From positions 44,415-108,414 of the forward strand of contig NZ_JACRSN010000010.1 in NCBI RefSeq assembly GCF_014384705.1: 64,000 bases of DNA, written 5' to 3'. Within the stretch, counting starts at the first letter, position 1. The number at the start of each line of letters is the position of its first letter. The notes beneath the pieces are model-generated. The model had not been told where the DNA came from, searched no databases, and worked only from the letters and a program-made list of their open reading frames with translations. Both the position numbers and the translations under genes were made by a program. Positions 7,863-16,919 of the stretch are shown one piece after another. The DNA comes from Yeguia hominis. GTDB lineage: Bacteria; Bacillota; Clostridia; Oscillospirales; Acutalibacteraceae.

Positions 7863-9485
7863 ATGCGCCGCAGAAAAATCCGGCCGGTCAAAAAAATCCA
7901 GAAGGAAATCCTTCAGACGATGCTGGTGCTTGTCATTATCATGACAGGGCTGATTTCAGTCATCAGTTTTTTTGTCAATGTCCATTCCGAACGTCGGAGC
8001 ATTGACCAGAACCTGCAGAACGTCGGCCGCGCTGTTGCGCAGTCTGAAATTATCCGGAAAGAAATGACGCAGACAGAGGCTGATTCCGGATCGGTTGCGC
8101 ATCTGTATCTCGATTCCTTAAAGGAAACCCTTTCCAATATCGACGTCATTTCGGTCGTCCGTGCGGATCAGGTCCGGGTCTATCACACCAATCCGGAGCT
8201 GATCGGAACAACCTACGACGGCACGCTGCCCGCGTTTTCCGATCATCCGGAAGGCTCCTATGTCACGAGCGATATCGGTCCGTCCGGCTCTCAGCGCCGG
8301 GCCTATACGGAAATTCGGGACGATTCCGGTGCGTACATCGGTTTTGTGTTGGTGAGCATGCTGGATCGGAACATCGACCGGATGGTGCTCGAAACCGTAT
8401 GGATCCATCTTTTGTGCGCGGGCCTTGTGATCTTGCTTTCCGTGCTGCTTTCGCGCAAGCTTTCCGGCCGGATCAAGCGCCTTTTACACGGATATGAGCC
8501 GGATACCTTCAGCGCCATGTTCAGCATCCGCAATACGATTCTTGAGTCGCTTGAGGAAGGCGTCCTGGCGCTCGACAGCAGCAAAACCCTTCTCTATCAG
8601 AATGCGGCGGCGAAATCGATGCTCTCCACGCCGGATTCGCCGGAGAACCAGACGGAAGCGTTTCTCTCTTCCATCTCGATTGCGCATACGCTTTCCTCCG
8701 GCAAAAAGCAGCTGGGCGTTTCGGTGCATCTGAAAAACGGCGCCGATATTCTGGTCGATCAGATTCCGGTTCTGGAACAGGGAAAGACGGCGGGGCTCAT
8801 CTGTATCCTGCGCGACCGCACCGAATACACCAAAATCATGGAGGATCTCTCCGGCGTGCGGTATATGGTGGAATCCATGCGCGCCAACAATCACGATTTT
8901 ACGAACAAGCTGCATGTCATTCTCGGCTTGATTCAGATGGGGAATACCGCAGAGGCAAGCGAGTACATTTCCCGGATTGCCACCATCCAGCAGAGCGTGA
9001 TCCAGAATGTCGTCAAGAATATCGAAGATCCGTCGGTTGCTGCGCTGCTCATCGGAAAATATGCCCGTGCAGCAGAGCTGAATATTCAGTTTAAGATGAA
9101 GAGCGGCAGCCGGCTGTCGCGCGACGACATTTTTATCCCGTCGGGCGACCTTGTGACGATCATTGGAAACCTGCTCGACAATGCGATGGATTCCATGAAC
9201 GAAAAAGCAGATTTGCCCAAAGAGCTCTCTGTCGGAATCTTCACCCAGCCGCACGCGATGCTCATCAGCGTGGACGATACCGGGCTTGGAATTCCCGAAG
9301 ACCGGCAGACAGCGGTGTTTGAAGACGGCGTTTCTTCGAAGGGCACTGGTCGGGGGACAGGGCTTTTTGTGGTCAAACGGCTTGTAGAAAACTATAACGG
9401 CTCCATCTCTCTGGAATCGGAACCGGGATTTGGAACCTCGTTTACCATTACGCTGACAGATGAAGGAGGCAGCGCCCATGTATGA
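7863..9485 (+). CDS. CitA/DcuS-type sensor histidine kinase
   Basis: A 540-aa membrane sensor kinase. Helix 1 spans about residues 17-41 and helix 2 about 178-200, bracketing an extracytoplasmic PAS-like sensor domain with the typical HLYLDSLKETLSNIDVISVV and RAYTEIRD blocks of the CitA/DcuS family. A cytoplasmic PAS follows (VLALDSSKTLLYQNAAA). The phosphate-accepting His is residue 344 in ANNHDFTNKLHVILG, and the ATPase domain shows NLLDNAMDS, DDTGLGIP and GRGTGLFVV. Members sense C4-dicarboxylates or citrate. The downstream malate/fumarate genes fit that, but the ligand is inferred. It overlaps the response regulator by 8 bases. Confidence 0.9.
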   Translation: MRRRKIRPVKKIQKEILQTMLVLVIIMTGLISVISFFVNVHSERRSIDQNLQNVGRAVAQSEIIRKEMTQTEADSGSVAHLYLDSLKETLSNIDVISVVRADQVRVYHTNPELIGTTYDGTLPAFSDHPEGSYVTSDIGPSGSQRRAYTEIRDDSGAYIGFVLVSMLDRNIDRMVLETVWIHLLCAGLVILLSVLLSRKLSGRIKRLLHGYEPDTFSAMFSIRNTILESLEEGVLALDSSKTLLYQNAAAKSMLSTPDSPENQTEAFLSSISIAHTLSSGKKQLGVSVHLKNGADILVDQIPVLEQGKTAGLICILRDRTEYTKIMEDLSGVRYMVESMRANNHDFTNKLHVILGLIQMGNTAEASEYISRIATIQQSVIQNVVKNIEDPSVAALLIGKYARAAELNIQFKMKSGSRLSRDDIFIPSGDLVTIIGNLLDNAMDSMNEKADLPKELSVGIFTQPHAMLISVDDTGLGIPEDRQTAVFEDGVSSKGTGRGTGLFVVKRLVENYNGSISLESEPGFGTSFTITLTDEGGSAHV

Positions 9486-10152
9486 GGTCCTGATTGTGGA
9501 GGACGACCCGATGGTCGCCATGATTAACAAACAGTATGTCACAGAAAATCCGCATTTTCACGTTGCGGGCGTTTGCCGGGACGGCGCTTCTGCGCTTGCC
9601 TTTCTCGAAAAGACGCCGGTGCATCTTCTGATCCTCGATTTGTATATGCCGCGGACCGACGGCCTTACGCTTCTGCGGCAGATCCGTGAGCGGCAGATTC
9701 CGGTGTCCGCGATTATGGTAACGGCGGCGAACGATGCGCTTTCCGTCGAAGAGGCGCTCCGGCTTGGCGTGGTGGATTACCTCGTCAAACCCTTTAACGG
9801 TTCGCGTTTTCAGCAGGCGCTGGGAACCTTTCTCAGGCGGCAGGATGCCTTTCACGATTTGTCGGCGCTTGACCAGCAGCAGATCGACTCGCTCATTGCG
9901 CCGATGCCCGAAAAAAGCGCCTCTGAGCTGCCGAAGGGCATCCAGGATCAGACGCTTTCGACGATCTGCCGGTTTTTGCAGGAGCATCCGGCGCAGGCCT
10001 TTCCCGGAGAGGCAATCGCCGATCAGGTCGGCTTGTCGCGCGTGACAGTGCGCCGGTACTTAAATTATCTTTCCGAAGAAAATGCGATATCGAGCCAGAT
10101 GAATTACGAAACCGGCGGCCGTCCGTGTATGCTGTACCGGTGGAACCGCTGA
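9478..10152 (+). CDS. CitB/DcuR-type response regulator
   Basis: A 224-aa cytosolic regulator. The receiver domain (1-120) has acidic pocket EDD, phosphorylatable Asp54 in LILDLYMP, and the Lys in YLVKPF. The C-terminal helix-turn-helix is IADQVGLSRVTVRRYLNYL, as in the CitB/DcuR family. An earlier in-frame ATG at 9460 exists, but the ATG at 9478 follows GGAGG with proper spacing and gives the normal receiver start. The kinase stop overlaps this start. The next gene downstream is the iron alcohol dehydrogenase, whose promoter carries the shared TATCGATA/ATATG layout, so this regulator is one candidate for binding it. Confidence 0.92.
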   Translation: MYEVLIVEDDPMVAMINKQYVTENPHFHVAGVCRDGASALAFLEKTPVHLLILDLYMPRTDGLTLLRQIRERQIPVSAIMVTAANDALSVEEALRLGVVDYLVKPFNGSRFQQALGTFLRRQDAFHDLSALDQQQIDSLIAPMPEKSASELPKGIQDQTLSTICRFLQEHPAQAFPGEAIADQVGLSRVTVRRYLNYLSEENAISSQMNYETGGRPCMLYRWNR

Positions 10153-10212
10153 CAGGGAAGCGGGTCTGTGCTTTTTAAATTAAAAATAAAAAAGCAGGGT
10201 ATCTCTCTGCCT

Positions 10213-10280
10213 TATATCGATACGTACATACCACATATGAAAAACTGGCAATTCCCAAGGTGCGAAAAACGTGATATTCT
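10213..10280 (+). promoter_or_regulatory. adh promoter with shared TATCGATA/ATATG activator boxes
   Basis: TATCGATA (10215-10222), ATATG (10235-10239), weak -35 TTCCCA (10252-10257), 17-bp spacer, -10 TATTCT (10275-10280). The distance from TATCGATA to the -35 is 29 bp, identical to the nfnAB and mdh promoters. The two ATAT half-boxes begin 21 bp apart. The box centre would lie near -69. A weak -35 with boxes upstream indicates an activated promoter. Confidence 0.7.
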
Positions 10281-10311
10281 GTTGTCAGAAAAAAACAAGG
10301 AGGAATCATTT

Positions 10312-11529
10312 ATGGCACGTTTCACATTACCGCGTGATTTATATCATGGAAAAGGTTCTTTGGAAGCACTGAAAACTTTTGAAGGCAAAAGAGCAATGAT
10401 TTGCGTAGGCGGCGGCTCCATGAAGCGCTTCGGCTTCCTGGATAAAGCAGTTGCTTATTTGAAAGAAGCGGGCATGGAAGTCGAGCTTTTCGAAGGCATC
10501 GAGTCGGATCCTTCTGTTGAGACCGTCATGCGCGGCGCAGACGCTATGCTGAAGTTCCAGCCGGATTGGATCATCGCAATGGGCGGCGGTTCCCCGATCG
10601 ACGCTGCAAAAGCCATGTGGATCAAATATGAATATCCTGAGACCACCTTTGAAGATATGTGCAAGGTCTTCGGTCTGCCGAAGCTCCGCAAAAAAGCACA
10701 CTTCTGCGCAATTTCCTCTACATCCGGTACCGCAACCGAGGTTACCGCATTCTCCATCATCACCGACTATGCAAAAGGCATCAAATATCCGATCGCGGAC
10801 TTTGAGATCACGCCGGATGTCGCAATCGTTGACCCGGATCTGGCAGAGACCATGCCGAAGAAACTGGTTGCACACACCGGTATGGACGCTATGACGCATG
10901 CAATCGAAGCTTATGTCTCCACAGCAAACTGCGATTACACCGATCCGCTGGCGCTCTATGCGATTAAGATGATCCAGAACGATCTGATTCCGTCCTATAA
11001 CGGCGATATGGCAAAGCGCGACACGATGCACAATGCACAGTGCCTGGCCGGTATGGCGTTCTCGAACGCACTGCTCGGTATCGTACACTCCATGGCGCAT
11101 AAGACCGGCGCTGCGTTCGCAGATTACGGCGCGCACATCATTCACGGCGCTGCAAACGCCATGTATCTGCCGAAGGTCATCGCGTTCAACGCAAAGGACG
11201 AAACCGCTGCAAAACGCTATGCGACCATCGCAGACTATATGGGACTTGGCGGCGAGACCGTCGAAGAGAAGGTTAAACTCCTCATCGAAGCGCTGCGCAA
11301 GATGAACGACGAACTGAATATCCCGCACTGCATCAAACACTACGGTGCAGACAGCTATCCGACCGAGAACGGCTTTGTTCCGGAGGACGTGTTCCTTGCC
11401 CGTCTGCATGACATCGCAGTGAATGCTCTGGGCGATGCCTGCACAGGTTCTAACCCGCGTCAGCCCAGCGTGGAAGAAATGGAAAAACTGCTCAAATGCT
11501 GCTACTACGATACGGAAGTTGATTTCTAA
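10312..11529 (+). CDS. Iron-containing alcohol dehydrogenase
   Basis: A 405-aa group III (Fe-dependent) alcohol dehydrogenase, reducing aldehydes to alcohols with NAD(P)H in the cytosol. Seen: the nucleotide-binding GGGSPIDAAKAMW, the SSTSGTATEVT phosphate loop, and metal ligands Asp and three His in the blocks VDPDLAETMPKKL...HTGMDAMTHAIEA, HSMAHKTGA and IHGAANAMY. Close relatives act on ethanol, butanol or 1,3-propanediol; the exact substrate is not deducible. The start has AAGGAGG 7 nt upstream. The codon choice is highly regular, as in strongly expressed genes. Monocistronic, ended by the terminator at 11588-11624, and led by the shared activator-type promoter. Confidence 0.92.
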   Translation: MARFTLPRDLYHGKGSLEALKTFEGKRAMICVGGGSMKRFGFLDKAVAYLKEAGMEVELFEGIESDPSVETVMRGADAMLKFQPDWIIAMGGGSPIDAAKAMWIKYEYPETTFEDMCKVFGLPKLRKKAHFCAISSTSGTATEVTAFSIITDYAKGIKYPIADFEITPDVAIVDPDLAETMPKKLVAHTGMDAMTHAIEAYVSTANCDYTDPLALYAIKMIQNDLIPSYNGDMAKRDTMHNAQCLAGMAFSNALLGIVHSMAHKTGAAFADYGAHIIHGAANAMYLPKVIAFNAKDETAAKRYATIADYMGLGGETVEEKVKLLIEALRKMNDELNIPHCIKHYGADSYPTENGFVPEDVFLARLHDIAVNALGDACTGSNPRQPSVEEMEKLLKCCYYDTEVDF

Positions 11530-11587
11530 ATCAATCCCCCGGATCGGCAGTCGGCTTTTCAAAGAGCCAGGACTGCGGGAACTGCAA

Positions 11588-11624
11588 CAAAACGGCTGCC
11601 GGATCTTTCCGGCGGCCGTTTTTT
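11588..11624 (+). terminator. Terminator after adh
   Basis: The stem AAAACGGCTGCCGG / CCGGCGGCCGTTTT with a short ATCTTT loop is followed by a T-run. It lies 60 bases after the adh stop. Confidence 0.85.
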
Positions 11625-11750
11625 GAAATTTAAAAAATTTCAAAATGCGTCAAAAATATTAAAATTGTGTTATAAGAATTGTATGACCTGCAGCAAGAAG
11701 ATCCGGTATTATGGGACAAAATCCTGTAGAATTGCGGGATCAAACCACGA

Positions 11751-11818
11751 TATATCGATAAGGATATAACCCATATGAAGTTTTGGGAATTGCCAAGAAA
11801 GTCGCCGCGTGTTACAAT
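11751..11818 (+). promoter_or_regulatory. nfnAB promoter with shared TATCGATA/ATATG activator boxes
   Basis: TATCGATA (11753-11760), ATATG (11773-11777), -35 TTGCCA (11790-11795), 17-bp spacer, -10 TACAAT (11813-11818). Spacing is identical to the adh and mdh promoters. The -35 region reads TTGGGAATTGCCAAG, and its reverse complement closely matches the adh counterpart CTGGCAATTCCCAAG. A further ATCGATATAT lies at 11841-11850, downstream of the predicted start. Confidence 0.7.
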
Positions 11819-11937
11819 AAACAGGATCCTGTAGAAGGAAATCGATATATTGCATATTGATTTTAGCACGAAACGGTCTGCCTGCTGTATCGTATGCATT
11901 TTTCCTGACAGAATAAATCTCAAAAGGAGTGTGTGGT

Positions 11938-12786
11938 ATGTATAAGATTGTTCGGAAACGGAACCTGAACCCGACTGTTACCCAGATGGAAATTGAAGCG
12001 CCGCTGGTTGCAAAAAAAGCAAAGCCCGGTCAATTTATTATTCTGCGCGTGGACAGTGAGGGTGAGCGAATTCCTCTGACAGTTGCAGGCTGTAATCCGG
12101 AAGAGGGAACCGTAAAGATTATTTTCCAGATCGTCGGCGCGACGACCGAGGAACTCAACCATAAAGCGGAGGGCGAATTCATTGAGGATTTCGTCGGACC
12201 GCTCGGCACGGAGACGCACACCGAGGGCCTGAAAAAGGTCTGCATCATCGGCGGCGGCGTCGGATGTGCCATCGCAATGCCGATCGCAGAGGAATTCCAC
12301 AAACTCGGCGCAGAGGTGACGAGCATCATCGGATTCCGCAGCAAGGATATCGTGATTTTGGAAGACGAATTTAAAGCGTATTCCGACCGGATGGTGCTCA
12401 TGACCGATGACGGCTCCTACGGCCGCCACGGCAATGTCACCGTGCCGCTCAAGGAATTCTTGGAGGCCGGCGAAACCTTTGATATGATCATTGCAATCGG
12501 TCCGCTGATTATGATGAAATTTGTCGTTGCAACGGCGAAGCCCTATGGCGTGCCGGTTACGGTTTCGATGAACCCGATCATGATCGATGGCACCGGAATG
12601 TGCGGCGGCTGCCGCCTGACGCTCCACCAGGACGGCAAACGCGTCACGAAGTTTGCCTGTGTGGATGGTCCGGACTTTAACGGCTACGAGGTCGATTTCG
12701 ACGAGGCCATGTCCAGAGGCCGGATGTACTTCGACTTTGAACGTCGTGCACACGAAAAGGTCTGCAATCTCTTTCAGAATGCGTAA
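11938..12786 (+). CDS. nfnA: NfnA: NADH-dependent ferredoxin:NADP+ oxidoreductase, small subunit
   Basis: Subunit A of the electron-bifurcating transhydrogenase NfnAB, which couples NADH and reduced ferredoxin to reduction of two NADP+. The 282-aa protein has the FAD-binding barrel (PGQFIILRV, RIPLTVAG), an NAD-binding fold with IIGGGVGCAIAMPIAEE, and a C-terminal [2Fe-2S] site (GTGMCGGCRLT followed by FACVDGP). The first in-frame codon is a GTG at 11929, but AAGGAG is spaced 9 nt from the ATG at 11938, which is chosen. nfnB follows after 13 bases. The sequence alone cannot exclude the related dihydroorotate dehydrogenase electron-transfer subunit, but the nfnB partner makes Nfn the best call. 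Confidence 0.9.
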   Translation: MYKIVRKRNLNPTVTQMEIEAPLVAKKAKPGQFIILRVDSEGERIPLTVAGCNPEEGTVKIIFQIVGATTEELNHKAEGEFIEDFVGPLGTETHTEGLKKVCIIGGGVGCAIAMPIAEEFHKLGAEVTSIIGFRSKDIVILEDEFKAYSDRMVLMTDDGSYGRHGNVTVPLKEFLEAGETFDMIIAIGPLIMMKFVVATAKPYGVPVTVSMNPIMIDGTGMCGGCRLTLHQDGKRVTKFACVDGPDFNGYEVDFDEAMSRGRMYFDFERRAHEKVCNLFQNA

Positions 12787-12799
12787 GGAGGAATGAGCA

Positions 12800-14209
12800 A
12801 TGGCGATCAATCCGAAAAAACATGAAATGCCTGCGCAGGACGCGAAGGTAAGAGCGCATAATTTCAGCGAAGTTGCGCTTGGATATACGGCCGAAATTGC
12901 GGTGGAAGAAGCCAAACGCTGCCTCAACTGCAAGAATAAGCCCTGCATCAAGGGATGTCCGGTGAATATTGAAATCCCGGATTTCATTACGCATATTAAA
13001 CAGGGCGACTTTGAGGGCGCCTATCAGGTCATCGCGAAGGATTCCTCTCTGCCTGCTGTTTGCGGACGGGTTTGCCCGCAGGAATCCCAGTGCGAAAGCA
13101 AATGTACCCTCGGCATCAAATTTGAACCGGTCGGCATTGGCCGTCTGGAACGGTTTGTGGCTGACTGGCACAACGACCATGCAGAAGAGCTGCCGCAGAA
13201 GCCGGAATCCAACGGACATAAGGTCGCGGTTGTCGGATCCGGTCCTTCCGGCCTGACCTGCGCCGGTGATCTTGCCAAAAAGGGCTATCAGGTCACCGTG
13301 TTTGAAGCGCTCCATACGGCGGGCGGCGTGCTGGTTTACGGAATCCCGGAGTTCCGTCTCCCGAAAGCAATTGTTGCAAAAGAAGTCGAGTCCCTCAAGG
13401 CGCTCGGCGTTGATATGGAAACGAACGTCGTAATCGGCAAAACGCTTACGATCGACGAGCTCTTTGAAGACGGCTATGAGGCGGTCTTTATTGGCTCCGG
13501 CGCCGGCCTGCCGAAGTTTATGGGCATCGAGGGCGAAGGCCTCAAGGGCGTCTATTCTGCAAATGAATTCTTAACAAGAAGCAACCTGATGAAAGCTTAC
13601 CGCGAAGATTCCGCCACGCCGATCATGAAGGGCGGCCGTGTCGTCGTTGTCGGCGGCGGCAACGTGGCAATGGATGCTGCGCGTACGGCGTTGCGTCTCG
13701 GTGCGGAAGTCAGCATTGTTTACCGTCGTTCGATGGAAGAGCTGCCTGCACGTCGTGAAGAAGTAGAGCATGCAATGGAAGAGGGCATCGACTTTAAGCT
13801 GCTCAATAACCCGGTGCGGATTCTCGGCTATCAGAATCCGGATGATCCGCGTGATCCGAAGAACGGCTGTGTCAAGGCAATCGAGTGCATCCGTATGGAA
13901 CTCGGCGAGCCGGATGAAAAGGGCCGCCGCCGTCCGGTGCCGGTGCCTGGCAGCGAGTTTATCATGGATGTTGACTGCGTCATCATGGCGCTGGGTACCT
14001 CGCCGAACCCGCTGATCAAGAATACGACAGAAGGCCTCGAAACCCAGAAATGGGGCGGCATCATCGTCGAAGAGGATACCGGCCTGACTTCGCGCGAAGG
14101 CATTTATGCCGGCGGCGACGCTGTTACCGGCGCTGCAACGGTCATTCTCGCAATGGGCGCGGGCAAAACAGCTGCAAAGGCAATCGACGAGTATTTAAGT
14201 AAAAAATAA
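12800..14209 (+). CDS. nfnB: NfnB: NADP-binding large subunit of NfnAB
   Basis: A 469-aa relative of the glutamate synthase small chain. The N-terminal domain holds two [4Fe-4S] cysteine sets (RCLNCKNKPCIKGCPVNI, and VCGRVCPQESQCESKC). It is followed by the bifurcating-FAD Rossmann motif VGSGPSGLTCAGDLAKKG and the NADP-binding VVVGGGNVAMDAARTALRLG, with RRS for the 2' phosphate, and GDAVTGAATVILAMGAGK near the end. In NfnAB this subunit carries the bifurcating FAD and the NADP(H) and ferredoxin sites. It has AAGGAGG upstream and lies 13 bases after nfnA. Glutamate synthase function is unlikely because no large chain is nearby. Confidence 0.9.
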   Translation: MAINPKKHEMPAQDAKVRAHNFSEVALGYTAEIAVEEAKRCLNCKNKPCIKGCPVNIEIPDFITHIKQGDFEGAYQVIAKDSSLPAVCGRVCPQESQCESKCTLGIKFEPVGIGRLERFVADWHNDHAEELPQKPESNGHKVAVVGSGPSGLTCAGDLAKKGYQVTVFEALHTAGGVLVYGIPEFRLPKAIVAKEVESLKALGVDMETNVVIGKTLTIDELFEDGYEAVFIGSGAGLPKFMGIEGEGLKGVYSANEFLTRSNLMKAYREDSATPIMKGGRVVVVGGGNVAMDAARTALRLGAEVSIVYRRSMEELPARREEVEHAMEEGIDFKLLNNPVRILGYQNPDDPRDPKNGCVKAIECIRMELGEPDEKGRRRPVPVPGSEFIMDVDCVIMALGTSPNPLIKNTTEGLETQKWGGIIVEEDTGLTSREGIYAGGDAVTGAATVILAMGAGKTAAKAIDEYLSKK

Positions 14210-14243
14210 TCCTCGTAAGAAACGCACGGAAGAAGCCGCTTGC

Positions 14244-14280
14244 TGTTCGGGAACCCGGCAAACCCGCCGGATTCCCGAAC
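14244..14280 (+). terminator. Hairpin after nfnB
   Basis: The arms GTTCGGGAA and TTCCCGAAC enclose an inner CCGGC/GCCGG pairing. It is followed by GGACAAGTTTTT, a weak T-tract, 35 bases after the nfnB stop. Probably the nfnAB terminator. Confidence 0.5.
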
Positions 14281-14509
14281 GGACAAGTTTTTGCACCGGG
14301 AAAGAGCCCCCGCGATGCATCGGTGGATTCCGCGCCTTTTTCGGTATCGATGGAAAAAATTGGATGTCAATCGAATTTGAAACTTTTGTTTTTCTGTCTG
14401 CAAGTTGCAGCGGCTTAACCAAAAAGCCTTTCCGGGCGATCAATCTGACAAATAAGCCGGCTGGGTGCTGAAAACCTGGCCAGCTTTCCATATAAATTCA
14501 GAAACCCTT

Positions 14510-14534
14510 GCACAGCGCATTGTGCTGTTTTTTT
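14510..14534 (+). terminator. Terminator-like hairpin just before the hydrogenase operon
   Basis: The stem GCACA/TGTGC has a 6-base loop and is followed by TGTTTTTTT. It ends only 33 bases before the first hydrogenase codon. Any promoter upstream of it would have its transcript cut, so it may act as an attenuator, or the promoter may be immediately downstream. Confidence 0.5.
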
Positions 14535-14566
14535 AGAAACACGGAGAAACAGAGAGGAGCAAGAAA

Positions 14567-15052
14567 ATGAACGGATCGTTTGATTTTACCGTAGTCGACC
14601 AGATCCTCGCCGCACATGATTGCCAGGAACGGGCAATTATTGCGATTTTGCAGGAAATTCAGGAGCACTATCACTACCTGCCGCGAGAAGTATTCCCGTA
14701 TCTGGCGGAGAATTTACATATGAGCGAAGCGCGAATCTACAGTGTCGCGACTTTTTATGAGAACTTTTCTCTGGAACCGAAGGGGAAATATGTGCTCAAA
14801 ATCTGTGACGGAACGGCATGTCATGTCCGGAAGTCCATCCCGATTTTGGAGCGTCTGCGCGGAGAGCTCGGCCTTTCCGACCAGAAAAAAACGACAGATG
14901 ACCTTCTGTTTACTGTCGAGACCGTTTCCTGCCTGGGCGCTTGCGGACTTGCTCCGGTACTGACGGTCAATGACGAAGTCCATCCTGCCATGACGCCGGA
15001 CAAGGCGTCGGCGCTTCTCAAGGAACTGAAGGAGGCGGAAACCCATGCTTAA
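14567..15052 (+). CDS. hydC: HydC: NuoE-like [2Fe-2S] subunit of bifurcating [FeFe] hydrogenase
   Basis: A 161-aa thioredoxin-fold subunit homologous to NuoE of complex I. The four [2Fe-2S] cysteines are present in CDGTACHV (about residue 87) and CLGACGLAP (about residue 128). The N-terminal helical part (LQEIQEHYHYLP, ARIYSVATFYENFSL) is typical. In trimeric HydABC enzymes it passes electrons together with HydB between NADH, ferredoxin and H2. AGAGGAGC precedes the ATG. The next start overlaps by 8 bases, so the operon is tightly coupled. Confidence 0.93.
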   Translation: MNGSFDFTVVDQILAAHDCQERAIIAILQEIQEHYHYLPREVFPYLAENLHMSEARIYSVATFYENFSLEPKGKYVLKICDGTACHVRKSIPILERLRGELGLSDQKKTTDDLLFTVETVSCLGACGLAPVLTVNDEVHPAMTPDKASALLKELKEAETHA

Positions 15053-16916
15053 AAACAGACAGGATCTCGCTGCATACCGTGAAGCTGCCCAAGCGTCTTA
15101 TGCGGCACAGACGCAAAAGCTCATCATCTGCGCCGGTACAGGCTGCGTCGCAGGCGGCTCCCTCAAGGTTTACGACCGCCTGAAAGAACTCATGAAAGCC
15201 GAACATCTTCCGGTTGAGGTGACGCTCGAAGAAGAACCGCACGAGAACGGGATCGGCCTGAAAAAGAGCGGATGTCACGGCTTCTGCGAAATGGGACCGC
15301 TGCTCCGTGTGGATCCGCAGGGCTGGCTCTATACGAAGGTCCATGTAGAGGACTGCGAAGAGATTATAGAAAAGACCGTCAAAAACGGCGAGTACATTGA
15401 CCGCCTTGCTTATTGCCGCGAGGGCTGCATCTACAAGCAGCAGGAAGAAATTCCGTTCTACAAACAGCAAACCCGAATCGTTTTGGAACACTGCGGCCGG
15501 ATCGACGCGGATTCCATCCGGGAATATATTGCCATCGGCGGATATCGCGCCCTGGAAAAGGCGCTCTTTGAGATGACCGGAGACGAGATCGTCGACGAGA
15601 TCACAAAATCTGCGCTCCGCGGACGCGGCGGCGGCGGATTCCCGGCCGGCCGGAAATGGGCGCAGGTAAAACGCCAGAAGGAAGCGCAGAAATACGTCGT
15701 CTGCAACGGCGATGAGGGCGACCCCGGCGCGTTTATGGACCGCAGCATCATGGAAGGCGATCCGCACCGGATGCTCGAAGGAATGATGATTGCAGCTATC
15801 GCCTGCGGCGCAAACGCCGGATACATCTATGTGCGTGCCGAATATCCGCTGGCGGTGCAGCGTCTGCGCGGCGCCATCGAACAGGCGGAGGCGCTCGGCC
15901 TTCTCGGGGACCATATCCTTGGCACAGACTTTTCTTTCCATATGCATATCAACCGCGGCGCCGGTGCGTTCGTTTGCGGCGAAGGCAGCGCGCTGACTGC
16001 TTCTATTGAAGGCAAACGCGGATTCCCGCGCGTCAAACCGCCGAGAACCGTAGAACACGGCCTGTTTGACAAGCCGACGGTTCTCAATAACGTGGAAACC
16101 TACGCAAACGTCGCGTCGATCATCAACAACGGTGCGGACTGGTACCTCAGCTACGGCACAGAGAAAAGCCCCGGAACAAAGGCCTTTGCGCTGACCGGCA
16201 ACATCAACAACACCGGCCTTATCGAAGTTCCGATGGGCACCACGCTGCGCAAGATCATCTTCGATATCGGCGGCGGTATGCGCGGCGGCGAATTCAAAGC
16301 GGTTCAGATCGGCGGACCTTCCGGCGCGTGTCTGACCAAAGAACATCTGGATCTGCCGCTTGATTTCGACACACTCAAAAAGGTCGGCGCGATGATCGGT
16401 TCGGGCGGACTGGTTGTCATGGATTCCAACACCTGTATGGTCGAAGTCGCGCGCTTCTTCATGAACTTTACGCAGAACGAGTCCTGCGGAAAATGTGTCC
16501 CGTGCCGCGAAGGCACCAAACGGATGCTGGAAATCCTCGAACGCATTGTTGCCGGAGAGGGCAGAGACGGCGACATCGAGCTGCTCCTCGAGCTTGCCGA
16601 CACCATCTCCTCGACCGCATTGTGCGGACTCGGCAAATCGGCGCCGTCGCCGGTTGTCAGCACGATCAAAAACTTCCGGGAAGAATACGAAGCGCATATC
16701 TATGACAAGCGCTGTCCGGCCGGAGCCTGCCAGAAGCTCAAACAGATCACCATTGATCCGGAACTGTGCAAAGGCTGCTCCAAATGTGCCCGTCAGTGTC
16801 CTGTCAATGCGATCAGCGGAAAGGTGAAACAGCCGTTCGTGATCGATCTTTCCAAATGTATTCGCTGCGGTAGCTGTGTCGGCGCCTGCCCGTTCCACGC
16901 GATTAAGGAGGGTTAA
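15045..16916 (+). CDS. hydB: HydB: NuoF-like FMN/Fe-S subunit of bifurcating hydrogenase
   Basis: A 623-aa NADH-binding and flavin-containing subunit. Domains in order: an N-terminal thioredoxin-like [2Fe-2S] domain (ICAGTGCVAGG, GCHGFCEMGP); the NuoF core with GRGGGGFPAGRKW (NADH/FMN) and CNGDEGDPGAFMDR; the [4Fe-4S] site ESCGKCVPCREGTKRM; and a C-terminal pair of ferredoxin sites (CKGCSKCARQCP, CIRCGSCVGACP). This is the standard HydB architecture of electron-bifurcating [FeFe] hydrogenases. It overlaps hydC and is followed by hydA after 3 bases. A very long open frame on the opposite strand is a codon-bias shadow. Confidence 0.95.
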   Translation: MLKNRQDLAAYREAAQASYAAQTQKLIICAGTGCVAGGSLKVYDRLKELMKAEHLPVEVTLEEEPHENGIGLKKSGCHGFCEMGPLLRVDPQGWLYTKVHVEDCEEIIEKTVKNGEYIDRLAYCREGCIYKQQEEIPFYKQQTRIVLEHCGRIDADSIREYIAIGGYRALEKALFEMTGDEIVDEITKSALRGRGGGGFPAGRKWAQVKRQKEAQKYVVCNGDEGDPGAFMDRSIMEGDPHRMLEGMMIAAIACGANAGYIYVRAEYPLAVQRLRGAIEQAEALGLLGDHILGTDFSFHMHINRGAGAFVCGEGSALTASIEGKRGFPRVKPPRTVEHGLFDKPTVLNNVETYANVASIINNGADWYLSYGTEKSPGTKAFALTGNINNTGLIEVPMGTTLRKIIFDIGGGMRGGEFKAVQIGGPSGACLTKEHLDLPLDFDTLKKVGAMIGSGGLVVMDSNTCMVEVARFFMNFTQNESCGKCVPCREGTKRMLEILERIVAGEGRDGDIELLLELADTISSTALCGLGKSAPSPVVSTIKNFREEYEAHIYDKRCPAGACQKLKQITIDPELCKGCSKCARQCPVNAISGKVKQPFVIDLSKCIRCGSCVGACPFHAIKEG

Positions 16917-16919
16917 CCA

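Larger units (their letters stand above)
14210..14566. other. Intergenic between nfnAB and hydrogenase operon
   Basis: About 360 bases holding two hairpins: one after nfnB (14244-14280) and a terminator-like one just before the hydrogenase operon (14510-14534). A TATCGATG occurs at 14345-14352 but lacks the downstream ATATG and -35/-10 spacing of the shared promoters. No gene seen. Confidence 0.4.

Noticed and set aside
14345..14352. TATCGATG upstream of the hydrogenase operon as a fourth activator site
   Set aside because: The ATATG half-box and the -35/-10 positions of the other three sites do not match.
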